This document shows, one piece after another, positions 41,382 through 49,406 of a stretch of DNA of 54,219 nucleotides; within the stretch, counting starts at the first letter, position 1, and each line of letters begins with the position of its first letter. The notes beneath the pieces were generated by a model. The model saw only the letters and a program-made list of their open reading frames with translations, ran no database searches and was not told the DNA's origin. Made by a program: the position numbers and the translations under genes. This stretch comes from Candidatus Lachnoclostridium pullistercoris. Lineage in GTDB: Bacteria; Bacillota; Clostridia; Lachnospirales; Lachnospiraceae. The DNA lies in contig DWWL01000057.1 in the NCBI GenBank assembly GCA_019119775.1, positions 1-54,219 on the forward strand. Direction: 5' to 3'.

Positions 41382-43193
41382 ATGGCAATTGACCAAAGCA
41401 AAATCAGAAACTTTTGTATTATCGCCCACATCGACCACGGCAAATCCACTCTGGCGGACCGGATCATCGAGATGACCGGCCTTCTCACCAGCCGAGAAAT
41501 GCAGGCTCAGGTGCTGGACAATATGGAGCTGGAGCGGGAGAGAGGAATCACCATCAAGTCCCAGGCGGTCCGCACCGTGTACCGGGCCAAAGACGGGGAG
41601 GAGTATATCTTCAACCTGATCGACACTCCCGGCCATGTGGATTTTAACTATGAGGTGTCCAGGAGCCTGGCGGCCTGCGACGGAGCCATCCTGGTGGTGG
41701 ACGCGGCCCAGGGGATCGAGGCCCAGACGCTGGCAAACGTCTACCTGGCCCTGGACCACGATCTGGACGTATTTCCCGTGATCAACAAGATCGACCTGCC
41801 CAGCGCCGACCCGGACCGGGTGGCGGCGGAGATCGAGGATGTGATCGGTTTGGAGGCCCATGACGCCCCCAGGATCTCCGCAAAGACGGGAGAAAATGTG
41901 GAGGAGGTGCTGGAGGCCATCGTCCACAAGATCCCGGCTCCTGAAGGAGATCCGGAGGCTCCCCTTCAGGCCCTGATCTTTGACTCTTTATACGACTCTT
42001 ACCGGGGCGTTATCGTGTTCTGCCGCATAAAGAACGGTACAGTGAAGAAAGGAACGCCCATTAAGATGATGGCCACCGGAGCCACTTTCGAGGTGGTGGA
42101 AGTGGGATATTTCGGAGCAGGACAGTTTATCCCCTGCGATGAGCTGGCTGCTGGAATGGTGGGCTATATTACCGCCAGCATCAAGAACGTGCGCGATACC
42201 CGCGTGGGCGACACCATCACCAACCGGGACGAGCCCTGTGACAAGCCGCTTCCCGGCTACAAGAAGGTGACGCCTATGGTGTACTGCGGTCTGTATCCGG
42301 CGGACAGCGCCAAGTATCCGGATCTGCGGGACGCCCTGGAAAAGCTCCAGTTAAATGACGCGGCTCTCTTTTTTGAGCCGGAGACTTCCCTGGCTCTGGG
42401 ATTTGGATTCCGCTGCGGATTTTTGGGGCTGCTCCATCTGGACATTATTGAGGAGCGTCTGGAGCGGGAGTACAACCTGGATCTGGTGACGACGGCTCCC
42501 GGCGTTATCTACCGCGTCCACAAGACAAACGGGGAGATGATCGAGCTGACCAACCCCTCCAATCTGCCGGACCCGTCGGAGATCGAGTATATGGAGGAGC
42601 CGATCGTGAGCGCGGAGATCATGGTGACGTCCGAATATGTGGGCGCCATCATGCAGCTGTGCCAGGAGAGACGCGGCAATTATCTGGGAATGGAGTACAT
42701 TGAGGGGACGAGAGCTCTTCTCAAATATGACCTGCCCTTAAACGAGATCATCTACGATTTCTTTGACGCCCTGAAGTCCCGCTCCAGAGGCTACGCTTCC
42801 TTTGACTATGAGCTGAAGGGCTATGAGCGCTCCGATCTGGTGAAGCTGGACATCCTGGTGAACAAGGAGGAAGTGGACGCTCTGTCCTTTATCGTGTTTG
42901 CAGGTTCTGCCTACGAGAGGGGAAGAAAAATGTGCGAGAAGCTGAAGGAGGAGATCCCCAGACATCTGTTTGAGATCCCCATCCAGGCGGCTGTGGGAGG
43001 AAAGATCATCGCCAGAGAGACGGTGAAGGCCATGAGGAAGGACGTGCTGGCCAAGTGCTACGGCGGCGATATTTCACGAAAGAGGAAACTGTTGGAGAAG
43101 CAGAAGGAAGGAAAGAAGCGCATGCGCCAGATCGGAAATGTGGAGATTCCGCAGAAGGCGTTTATGAGTGTGCTGAAGTTGGACGATGAATGA
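41382..43193 (+). CDS. lepA: Elongation factor 4 (LepA), back-translocase GTPase
   Basis: The 603-residue protein begins [20 protein letters not shown], followed by [13 protein letters not shown]. The G motifs are AHIDHGKST (G1), [10 protein letters not shown] (G2), DTPGHVDF (G3), NKIDLPSAD (G4) and SAKTGENV (G5). The LepA-specific C-terminal domain is complete ([20 protein letters not shown], then [20 protein letters not shown]). EF4 acts on stalled or mistranslocated ribosomes. The ATG at 41382 is chosen by the fixed family N-terminus and the RBS AGAGGAA; a 41-residue upstream extension is Arg/Gly-rich and not family-like. It overlaps hemW by eight bases. Confidence 0.97.
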   Translation: MAIDQSKIRNFCIIAHIDHGKSTLADRIIEMTGLLTSREMQAQVLDNMELERERGITIKSQAVRTVYRAKDGEEYIFNLIDTPGHVDFNYEVSRSLAACDGAILVVDAAQGIEAQTLANVYLALDHDLDVFPVINKIDLPSADPDRVAAEIEDVIGLEAHDAPRISAKTGENVEEVLEAIVHKIPAPEGDPEAPLQALIFDSLYDSYRGVIVFCRIKNGTVKKGTPIKMMATGATFEVVEVGYFGAGQFIPCDELAAGMVGYITASIKNVRDTRVGDTITNRDEPCDKPLPGYKKVTPMVYCGLYPADSAKYPDLRDALEKLQLNDAALFFEPETSLALGFGFRCGFLGLLHLDIIEERLEREYNLDLVTTAPGVIYRVHKTNGEMIELTNPSNLPDPSEIEYMEEPIVSAEIMVTSEYVGAIMQLCQERRGNYLGMEYIEGTRALLKYDLPLNEIIYDFFDALKSRSRGYASFDYELKGYERSDLVKLDILVNKEEVDALSFIVFAGSAYERGRKMCEKLKEEIPRHLFEIPIQAAVGGKIIARETVKAMRKDVLAKCYGGDISRKRKLLEKQKEGKKRMRQIGNVEIPQKAFMSVLKLDDE

Positions 43194-44355
43194 TGGGAAA
43201 AAACCGCTGGAACTTTATATCCACATCCCGTTCTGCGAGAGAAAATGCGCCTACTGCGATTTTCTCTCCATGCCGGCGACTCTGGGCGTACAGAGGCAGT
43301 ATGTGGAAAAGCTGATCGACGAGATCATCGGGGAGAGCGCCGGGATCCGGGATTATGAGGTGAGAAGTGTGTTTATCGGCGGCGGAACGCCGTCCATTCT
43401 CCCGGGAGAATACATTCTTGGCATTCTGCAGGCGACGGCGGACTATTTCGACGTGCGAAAGGACGCGGAGATCACCATTGAGATCAATCCCGGCACTTTA
43501 GATGAGCACAAGCTGGAATGCTACCGGGAGGGAGGCGTCAACCGGATCAGCCTGGGGCTTCAGTCGTCGGACGACTGGGAGTTAAAGATCCTGGGGAGGA
43601 TCCACACCTACGATGATTTTCTGCGCTCCTACGAGCAGGTGCGGATGGCGGGATTTTCCAATGTAAATGTGGATCTGATGTCCGCTCTGCCGGGACAGAC
43701 GCTGGATTCCTGGGAGAAGACCTTGAAAAAGGTGCTCATGCTGCGGCCGGAGCACATTTCCGCCTACAGTCTGATCATCGAGGAGGGAACCCCGTTTTAT
43801 GAGAGGTACGGGAAGGGAGGAAAGGCATTTCCGCCTCTTCCGGACGAGGACACGGAGCGGGAGATGTACCACGTGACCAGGACCATGATGGAGGAGCACG
43901 GCTATCACCGTTACGAGATTTCCAATTACTGCCGGAACGGCTTTGAGTGCCGTCACAATCTGGGATACTGGACCGGCGTGGAGTATCTGGGCCTGGGCCT
44001 GGGAGCTTCCTCCTGCATCAGCGGCTTCCGGTTCAAGAAAGAGGAGAATCTGAGAGCCTACTTAGATCAGGCGTCGGCCCCGGATTTTCCGTCCTGCCTG
44101 TACCGGGAGATCCACAAGCTGGATGCCAAAGACAGAATGGAAGAATTTATGTTTTTGGGACTGCGCCTGACGGAAGGGGTGTCGGGAGCGGAATTTCACG
44201 AACAGTTCGGCCAGAACATGTGGAACGTGTACGGGCCGGTGATCGAGGATATGGAGCAGAAAGGGCTGCTGAAAGTGAATCCGCCCAGAATCGCTCTCAC
44301 AGAGCGGGGCATGGATCTGAGTAATTATGTGATGAGTCATTTTCTGCTGGACTAA
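43186..44355 (+). CDS. hemW: Heme chaperone HemW (radical SAM)
   Basis: The 389-residue radical-SAM protein carries [17 protein letters not shown], with the CxxxCxxC cluster ligands Cys17, Cys21 and Cys24. [56 protein letters not shown] and [20 protein letters not shown] follow. The Cys after the first cluster and the absence of the HemN-specific N-terminus indicate HemW (heme transfer) and not coproporphyrinogen dehydrogenase. It overlaps lepA by eight bases, a classic Firmicutes pair. In many relatives hrcA-grpE-dnaK follow, but here the transcript ends at 44484-44537. Confidence 0.95.
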   Translation: MNDGKKPLELYIHIPFCERKCAYCDFLSMPATLGVQRQYVEKLIDEIIGESAGIRDYEVRSVFIGGGTPSILPGEYILGILQATADYFDVRKDAEITIEINPGTLDEHKLECYREGGVNRISLGLQSSDDWELKILGRIHTYDDFLRSYEQVRMAGFSNVNVDLMSALPGQTLDSWEKTLKKVLMLRPEHISAYSLIIEEGTPFYERYGKGGKAFPPLPDEDTEREMYHVTRTMMEEHGYHRYEISNYCRNGFECRHNLGYWTGVEYLGLGLGASSCISGFRFKKEENLRAYLDQASAPDFPSCLYREIHKLDAKDRMEEFMFLGLRLTEGVSGAEFHEQFGQNMWNVYGPVIEDMEQKGLLKVNPPRIALTERGMDLSNYVMSHFLLD

Positions 44356-44652
44356 AAAAGCCGGATCAGGGAATGGATGGAAACTGCGGCGCAGCACTTG
44401 CTTTCCGCGCGGCGCCGTGATAGACTTTCTTCCGGAAAACAAAAAAGAAAGCGCATGTATTTGCCACCGGGTGAATACGGAAAATGCCTGGATATATTCC
44501 GCAGGTCTTAGAAGGAATATATGCAGGCATTTTTTTGTGCAGCGGGAAAATTCGTCCCCTGCTGCAAAGAACGCTTGGCAGGATTTTTTCTCAATCCGGG
44601 AGCTGCGCTTTTTCGGACGTTTTTTGGATTTTCAAGGAGAGGGGAATGAGAG
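44356..44652 (+). other. Intergenic region between hemW and the MATE gene
   Basis: It contains the hemW terminator (44484-44537). Downstream a GCAGCGGG / CCCCTGCTGC hairpin (44540-44566) lies in the possible leader of the MATE gene. No promoter of good quality and no known riboswitch were recognised. The small open frame across it looks non-coding. Confidence 0.4.
44484..44537 (+). terminator. Strong intrinsic terminator after hemW
   Basis: ATGCCTG plus ATATATTCC (44484-44500) pairs with GGAATATAT plus CAGGCAT (44514-44530), with a single bulged base, followed by seven T. Confidence 0.93.
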
Positions 44653-45999
44653 ATGAGAAGGACAGATGCCGGGGCTTATATGTTCTGGAATGTGGCGGGG
44701 ATGCTGGGACTGTCAGGAAATATCCTGGCGGATACATTTTTCGTTTCAGACCGGCTGGGGGCTGACGGCCTGGCGGCTCTGAACCTGGCTGTATCGATCT
44801 TTGGCCTGATCAATGGGATCGGCATGATGTTCGGCATCGGAGGGGCCACCCGCTATGCCGTCCGCCGAGGGAGGAAGGAAGAGGAGGAGGCAGGAAAAGC
44901 CTTCACTGCGGCAGTGTGCCTCGGGGCGGCTGCCGGCGGGATCCTGGCGGCTGCGGGCAGCAGCTGGGTCTGGCAGCTGGCCCGCCTTCTGGGAGCGGAG
45001 GGAGAGATCCTGCCGGTGTGCGTTTCTTATCTGGAGATCATCCTGCTGTTTGCGCCCATGTTCATCTGCAATCATGTGCTGACCGCATTTGTGAGAAGCG
45101 GAGGCCGTCCGGGACTTGCCATGGCAGGAATGCTGGCCGGCAGTCTCTCAAACATTTTTCTGGATTATCTGTTTATGTATCCCCTTCAGTGGGGAATCCG
45201 GGGAGCGGCCTTTGCCACGGCTCTGGCACCGGTTATCGGGGCAGGGTTTTCTGCAGCCTGTCTGGCATTAAACAGGCACAGATTCGGGCTGGCCGGCTGC
45301 TGGAGACCGGGACGTTTCCGCCTGCGCCTTCTGTTCTCTGAAGGATTTGATCTGATCCGGCTGGGCGGCGCTGCCTTTGTAAACGAGAGCTCCGCGTCCG
45401 CGGTGATGGTGCTCTTCAACCTTCTTGTGCTGCGCCATGGGGGAAATACGGGTGTGGCGGCCTACGGGATCGTGGCCAACCTGGCCCTGGTGGCCATGGC
45501 GGTGTTTACAGGGATTTCTCAGGGATGTCAGCCTTTGATCAGCAGGGCTTACGGAGAGGGAAATGGAAGGGAGGCAGACGGGATATACCGGAAAGCCGGC
45601 CGGACGGCGGCGCTTCTCGGAACGGTGGCAGCCGTGTCGGCGTGGATATTTGCGCCCCAGCTGGCGGCCATGTTCTGCAGGGCGGAGGAGACGGCGCTGC
45701 AGGCCATGGCGGAGAACGGACTGAGGCTTTATTTTACAGGATTTCTGTTTGTGGGAGGAAATCTTATGACAGCGGCATTTTTAGGAGCAGTGGAGAGAGC
45801 CGGGACGGCCTTCCGCCTGTCCCTGTACCGCGGCATTCTGGGAACGGCCGCGGCGGCCCTGCTGTTTTCCCAGGTTTTGGGGGTAGCGGGAGTGTGGCTG
45901 GCATTTCCGGCCGCAGAGTTTGGCGCCCGTCTTTTCAGACGGCGCCTGGTGTCTGGGGATGGAGCCGTTCCAGCTTCCGGAACAGGCGGCGCAGGATGA
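44653..45999 (+). CDS. MATE-family multidrug/Na+ antiporter
   Basis: This 448-residue membrane protein has 12 helices in two halves. Near the N-terminus are GMLGLSGNILADTFFVSDRL, GLAALNLAVSIFGLINGIG and GGATRYAVRRG. In the middle are FVRSGGRPGLAMAGMLAGSL and NIFLDYLFMYPLQWGI, and the second half has GVAAYGIVANLALVAMAVF and GISQGCQPLISRAYG. This is the MepA/DinF-like side of MATE exporters, which expel cationic compounds with Na+ or H+. RBS AAGGAGAGGGG is upstream. The last 65 bases overlap the end of the second, convergent MATE gene. The substrate is unknown. Confidence 0.9.
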   Translation: MRRTDAGAYMFWNVAGMLGLSGNILADTFFVSDRLGADGLAALNLAVSIFGLINGIGMMFGIGGATRYAVRRGRKEEEEAGKAFTAAVCLGAAAGGILAAAGSSWVWQLARLLGAEGEILPVCVSYLEIILLFAPMFICNHVLTAFVRSGGRPGLAMAGMLAGSLSNIFLDYLFMYPLQWGIRGAAFATALAPVIGAGFSAACLALNRHRFGLAGCWRPGRFRLRLLFSEGFDLIRLGGAAFVNESSASAVMVLFNLLVLRHGGNTGVAAYGIVANLALVAMAVFTGISQGCQPLISRAYGEGNGREADGIYRKAGRTAALLGTVAAVSAWIFAPQLAAMFCRAEETALQAMAENGLRLYFTGFLFVGGNLMTAAFLGAVERAGTAFRLSLYRGILGTAAAALLFSQVLGVAGVWLAFPAAEFGARLFRRRLVSGDGAVPASGTGGAG

Positions 46000-47317
46000 T
46001 CACAGCGGTGACGGCAAGAACTACTTCTGCGGTGAACTGAGCGTAGGTCAGGCCGTAGAGCGGGAAGATCATGTTCAGGATGCAGAGAGCAGGGATCTCC
46101 AGCACGATCTTGCGCAGCACGGCAAAGACGAAGGAGTACTGCCCCAGTCCCACTGCCTGGAATACGGCCACCGCCAGGAAATCCGTGCAGAGGAAGGGAA
46201 GCGCCAGACAGAAGCCGCGCAGGAAACGGCTGCCGTAGGCGATGATCTCCTCATTCTGCATGAACAGGCGGATCAGGCTGCCAGAGGCAAAGGAATAGAA
46301 GACGCAGATGGCAAGCATGAAGGAGATGATCACCTTCGCGGCAAATATGACGGTCTGCTTCATTCTGCGGATATTTCCGGACGCGTAGTTGTAGCTGACC
46401 AGGGGCATAATGCCCTGGGACAGGCCCTGGGAAACGTAGTTGGGAATGGTGTTTAACTTCTGGGCGATTCCCATGGCAGCCACAGCGTTGGGGCCGTAGC
46501 CGGCGGTGAAGTTGTTTAAAATGGTCATTCCGGTGACGTTTAACAGGTTCTGAATGGAGGCGGGGATTCCCACGCCGCACACTCCCTTCACAATATTCTT
46601 CCTCAGACAGAACATGCGGGGATTGATGCAGACGTAAGTTTTTCCTCTGCGGACGAACAGCAGGACGAAGAAATAGAGGCAGGCCACGCAGTTGGAAAGA
46701 AAGGTGGCCAGGCCTGCTCCCGCCGCTCCCATGTGAAATCCCCAGGGGAGAATGAAAATAGGATCCAGGATCATATTCAGGATACAGCCGCTCATGGTTC
46801 CGATGCTGGCGTGGAGAGCGTTTCCCTCAGAGCGGACCAGATAGGCCATCACCACGTTCAGGATCGAGGGAGTGGCGCCCAGGCAGGTGGTCCAGGCCAG
46901 ATAGCCTGCGGTGGCATCGGCAGTCTCCGGAGTAGCTCCGAGAAGGGCTAAAAGGGGAGAGAGAAATACGGTGCACAGCAGGGAAAAAAGAAGGCCGGCA
47001 GCCACGGAACAGTAGAAGCCGAAGGCTGAGCTGCGGGCCACGGTGTCATAGTCCTTCCGGCCCAGGGCGCGGCTCATCATGCTGGAGCTGCCCACGCCGA
47101 ACAGGTTGTTGACCGCATTGAATGCCAGAAGAACAGGGGCGGCCAGAGTGACGGCTGAGTTTTCGATGGGATTGTTGAGCATTCCCACGAAATAGGTATC
47201 TGCCAGATTGTAAAGCACCATGACCAGGGAACTTAAGATGGTCGGCACAGCCAGCTTTGCCACAGCCGCCGGGATTGGCGCTTCTTCAAACAGTTGGATC
47301 TTATCATTGTCTTGCAT
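45935..47317 (-). CDS. Second MATE-family efflux pump, convergent with the first
   Basis: This MATE transporter of about 460 residues shows PAAVAKLAVPTILSSLVMVL, YNLADTYFVGMLNN, NNLFGVGSSSMMSRALGR, RSEGNALHASIGTMSGCILN, MILDPIFILPWGFHMGAAGA and GIAQKLNTIPNYVSQGLSQG. The MATE start at 47317 is preferred because AAGGGGAG lies 12 bases upstream; the ATG at 47341 has no RBS. It has its own promoter at 47360-47388. It differs strongly in sequence from the pump at 44653, so the pair is not a recent duplication. The two coding ends overlap by 65 bases on opposite strands. Confidence 0.92.
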   Translation of the reverse strand: MQDNDKIQLFEEAPIPAAVAKLAVPTILSSLVMVLYNLADTYFVGMLNNPIENSAVTLAAPVLLAFNAVNNLFGVGSSSMMSRALGRKDYDTVARSSAFGFYCSVAAGLLFSLLCTVFLSPLLALLGATPETADATAGYLAWTTCLGATPSILNVVMAYLVRSEGNALHASIGTMSGCILNMILDPIFILPWGFHMGAAGAGLATFLSNCVACLYFFVLLFVRRGKTYVCINPRMFCLRKNIVKGVCGVGIPASIQNLLNVTGMTILNNFTAGYGPNAVAAMGIAQKLNTIPNYVSQGLSQGIMPLVSYNYASGNIRRMKQTVIFAAKVIISFMLAICVFYSFASGSLIRLFMQNEEIIAYGSRFLRGFCLALPFLCTDFLAVAVFQAVGLGQYSFVFAVLRKIVLEIPALCILNMIFPLYGLTYAQFTAEVVLAVTAVIILRRLFRKLERLHPQTPGAV

Positions 47318-47359
47318 GATTTTTGAATCTCCCCTTTTCATATAGTTTAGTTAATTATT

Positions 47360-47388
47360 ATTATAACGCGGAAAAGGGGAGTTGTACA
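47360..47388 (-). promoter_or_regulatory. Promoter of the minus-strand MATE gene
   Basis: On the minus strand TGTACA (47383-47388), 17 bp, TATAAT (47360-47365). Confidence 0.65.
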
Positions 47389-47405
47389 TAGGAAGGGAGA
47401 AGGGA

Positions 47406-48116
47406 TCACTGAAGGAGAAAGACATCCATGGTCCTGGTGCCGTACTGCCTGGTCTCCTCATGGGTGTCAAAGAAAATGTCCACATGGCTGCCGCGGACGC
47501 CGCCGCCTCTGTCCTCTGCGGTGTAGACCACGCCTCCGATGAGAACGCGGCTCCCATAGGGGATGACCCGGGGGTCTACGGCGATGGTGTGGCGGGAAGA
47601 AGCCACCGCTCCGGTGGAGGTGTTCCGTCCCCAGCCCTCAGAACAGGTGCGGCAGGGGCAGTAGGCGGTGGTGGTGAAAGCGCCCAGCGGACGGAGAGAG
47701 GAGGCGGAAGAAACGGTCAGCGCTCCGCCCCTTTTTTCCAGAAGAAGAAAGTTGGGAAGCCGGGTTCCGTCGGCCGAAGCCTCAGCCAGATACACGCCGT
47801 CCGGCAGGGAAGATAAGGAGGCATCCACGGAAAAGCCGTAGTTTCCTGTGCCGATCCCCGCCTCAGCCAGGTGGAGGAAGGAATCATCCGCGGAGACATC
47901 CATGGAGCGGATGACAGAAAAGTCAGCCGCGTTCCGGAGCGTGACGGTCACGCGGGGAGCTTCGCCCGGTTCGTCAGGGTTCCATGCCCAGCCGGAGATG
48001 GTATCCCCGGACACCCCGTCCATATGGCCGGTGCAGGCGGCGAAGGAAACCAGACCGTTAGAAAAAGCGGTCAGAAAAGCGCTGACAACAAGTATTAACA
48101 TAAATTTAATTTTCAT
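47406..48116 (-). CDS. Secreted 3D-domain protein (YabE/MltA-like), paralog 1
   Basis: The 236-residue exported protein has a signal peptide (MKIKFMLILVVSAFLTAFSN, with cleavage near SFA). Residues about 25-135 form a Bacillales/Clostridial adhesion-like beta domain (CTGHMDGVSGDTISGWAWNP, YGFSVDASLSSLPDG). The C-terminal 3D domain has FTTTAYCPCRTCSEGWG, IAVDPRVIPYGSRVLIGG, then TAEDRGGGVRGSHVDIFF with the three catalytic-type Asp residues. 3D domains resemble the MltA lytic transglycosylase fold and act on peptidoglycan. The start at 48116 has GAGGTA upstream; an 18-residue longer frame lacks an RBS. The promoter is at 48181-48208. A paralog lies just upstream. Confidence 0.9.
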   Translation of the reverse strand: MKIKFMLILVVSAFLTAFSNGLVSFAACTGHMDGVSGDTISGWAWNPDEPGEAPRVTVTLRNAADFSVIRSMDVSADDSFLHLAEAGIGTGNYGFSVDASLSSLPDGVYLAEASADGTRLPNFLLLEKRGGALTVSSASSLRPLGAFTTTAYCPCRTCSEGWGRNTSTGAVASSRHTIAVDPRVIPYGSRVLIGGVVYTAEDRGGGVRGSHVDIFFDTHEETRQYGTRTMDVFLLQ

Positions 48117-48180
48117 AGAATATACCTCGCTATTTTTTAAACTTTGTAATAATTTTGTAATAAATAGCACGCAATGGTAT

Positions 48181-48208
48181 ATTTTACACCGATTTTTTTA
48201 TTTGTCAA
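48181..48208 (-). promoter_or_regulatory. Promoter of 3D-domain gene 1
   Basis: On the minus strand TTGACA (48203-48208), 16 bp, TAAAAT (48181-48186). The leader contains a tandem TTTTGTAATAA-type element (48142-48166) that recurs near the promoter of paralog 2. Confidence 0.75.
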
Positions 48209-48274
48209 GTGTCTGGAAAATCAGAGGTTGGGGCGAAAGGTCAGGAATGTTAGGAATAAAGAAGATGAGGTCAG

Positions 48275-48300
48275 AAAAAGAAAATGCCGCTTTCGCGGCC
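48275..48300 (-). terminator. Terminator of 3D-domain gene 2
   Basis: On the minus strand GCCGC-GAAA-GCGGC (48286-48299) is followed by ATTTTCTTTTT. Confidence 0.75.
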
Positions 48301-48311
48301 CGCCGCAGGCG

Positions 48312-48886
48312 GAGAATCCTGCAGAGCAGGATTCTTTAACAGAAACAGGTCAGGGAATGACGGCGTACACTTCCTGGCTGCGAAGGCCGTGGGCCAGCGC
48401 CTCCTCGTGGGACGCGTAAAAAATGTCGATCCAGTTGCCCTTTACAGAGCTGCCCATATCCTCCACCGTGTAGACAGTTCCGTCGATCCACAGCTTTGTT
48501 CCGATGGGGAAACGGCTCAAGTCGGCGGAGACGGTGTGGCCGGGAGCCGGAACCGTTCCGGAATAGGTCAGGCTGTGGCCGCCGGAACATTTTTTGCAGT
48601 TGCAGTAGCCGCTGGTGGTGAAGACGCCGAGAAGTTCTCCCCGCTCTCCGGAAACTTTCTCCGGCTCCTCCGGGATCTCTTCCTCGGCGGAGGCTTCCTC
48701 AATTAGCACGCCGGGGCCGGCGGCCTCTGCCGTCTCCTCAGCCGCGAAAGCGGGAAAGGCCATGCAGGCGGAAAGGACCGCAGCTGCGGCTGTCATTCGC
48801 AGGTACCTGTGCAATACGTTCATAGAATACTCCTTACAATTTGCAGAATGCTTCCTGGAGAATCCTGCTGTGCAGAATTCTTTATA
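48312..48886. repeat. Short palindromes flanking 3D-domain gene 2
   Basis: GAGAATCCTGC-AGA-GCAGGATTCTTTA (about 48312-48338) lies beyond the 3' end, and a near-copy with GCTGTGCAGAATTCTTTA (about 48858-48886) lies in the 5' leader. They share at least 22 of 26 positions. Function unknown. Confidence 0.6.
48350..48823 (-). CDS. Secreted 3D-domain protein, paralog 2
   Basis: The 157-residue exported protein has a signal peptide (YLRMTAAAAVLSACMAFPAF, AFA cleavage), an acidic linker (EEASAEEEIPEEPEKVSGE) and a C-terminal 3D domain. The domain shows GVFTTSGYCNCKKCSGG, VSADLSRFPIGTKLWIDG, and VEDMGSSVKGNWIDIFYASH with aligned Asp residues. It is half the size of its neighbour, without the beta domain. 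The RBS AAGGAG and TATTCTATG start context match that of paralog 1, which supports tandem duplication and divergence. The promoter at 48916-48943 is divergent from that of the ABC-F leader. Confidence 0.92.
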   Translation of the reverse strand: MNVLHRYLRMTAAAAVLSACMAFPAFAAEETAEAAGPGVLIEEASAEEEIPEEPEKVSGERGELLGVFTTSGYCNCKKCSGGHSLTYSGTVPAPGHTVSADLSRFPIGTKLWIDGTVYTVEDMGSSVKGNWIDIFYASHEEALAHGLRSQEVYAVIP

Positions 48887-48915
48887 AATTGTTACAAGTT
48901 TTAGAACCTTTTTCT

Positions 48916-48943
48916 ATTATATTACAAAATTGTTAAATGTCAA
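48916..48943 (-). promoter_or_regulatory. Promoter of 3D-domain gene 2
   Basis: On the minus strand TTGACA (48938-48943), 16 bp, TATAAT (48916-48921); both boxes match consensus. The leader is about 85 bases and includes the palindrome at 48858. Confidence 0.85.
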
Positions 48944-48962
48944 GAAAAACAGGGGCAGCCCC

Positions 48963-48991
48963 TTGCATTCCGCGGAAAGAGGGGGTATAAT
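48963..48991 (+). promoter_or_regulatory. Promoter of the ABC-F leader and gene
   Basis: TTGCAT (48963-48968), 17 bp, TATAAT (48986-48991). Transcription would start near 48998, about 400 bases before the ABC-F start codon, which leaves room for a regulatory leader. Confidence 0.78.
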
Positions 48992-49023
48992 AAAGCACAG
49001 TTTTAGGAAAGTGAGGTGTCGCA

Positions 49024-49056
49024 ATGATTTCTATTTCTCGCAGATCATTCAGATAA
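49024..49056 (+). CDS. Putative leader peptide MISISRRSFR of the ABC-F attenuator
   Basis: This is a 10-codon open frame (ATG 49024, stop TAA 49054-49056) with a good RBS: GAGGTG at 49013-49018, five bases before the ATG. It lies about 25 bases after the predicted transcription start and upstream of the terminator at 49162. Many antibiotic-resistance ABC-F genes are preceded by such peptides, on which drug-stalled ribosomes switch off a downstream terminator. The peptide is not recognised from elsewhere; its role is inferred from position. Confidence 0.6.
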   Translation: MISISRRSFR

Positions 49057-49127
49057 ATTACAGAATGTGCGGCTGAGGGACAGATGTCCTGAGATGGCCG
49101 TGTTTTGCGGGAAAAGGATCATTCGGC

Positions 49128-49198
49128 GGCCGGAATTTTGAGAAAAGGTTCCGGTTTACACAGACGGAGGAATGAGCACATTCCGGCCGTCTTTTTTT
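49128..49198 (+). promoter_or_regulatory. Transcription attenuator in the ABC-F leader (terminator / antiterminator)
   Basis: A terminator hairpin at 49162-49198 (AGACGG-AGG-AATG with CATTCC-GG-CCGTCT, seven T) lies 200 bases before the gene. Upstream, GGCCGGAA (49128-49135) can pair with TTCCGG (49149-49154). It can also pair, perfectly over eight bases, with TTCCGGCC (49181-49188) inside the terminator 3' arm. The two folds exclude each other, as in ribosome-mediated attenuation. Confidence 0.78.
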
Positions 49199-49406
49199 GT
49201 CTGACAGGGAGCTTCGGCCCCTGCTATGTGCAGCGGGAGCGGCGGGCATCGGCCGTGCCCCGGGCAGCGGGCATCGGCCGGAGCGAAGGTGAAAACAGCG
49301 CAGCTGGGAGAAACCTCCTCTCTGTCCGGTCCGCGGAGAAATTCTGACAGTCCTTTCTTTTTTGCAGAGCGCGGCGGCCGCAGGCAGAGAAGGAGGAGAT
49401 GAACCA

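Noticed and set aside
44538-44652. Riboswitch upstream of the MATE gene
   Set aside because: Only one simple GC-rich hairpin is visible and no known consensus could be matched by eye.
44417-44656. 79-residue open frame between hemW and the MATE gene
   Set aside because: It runs through the hemW terminator hairpin and has no RBS or recognisable domain.
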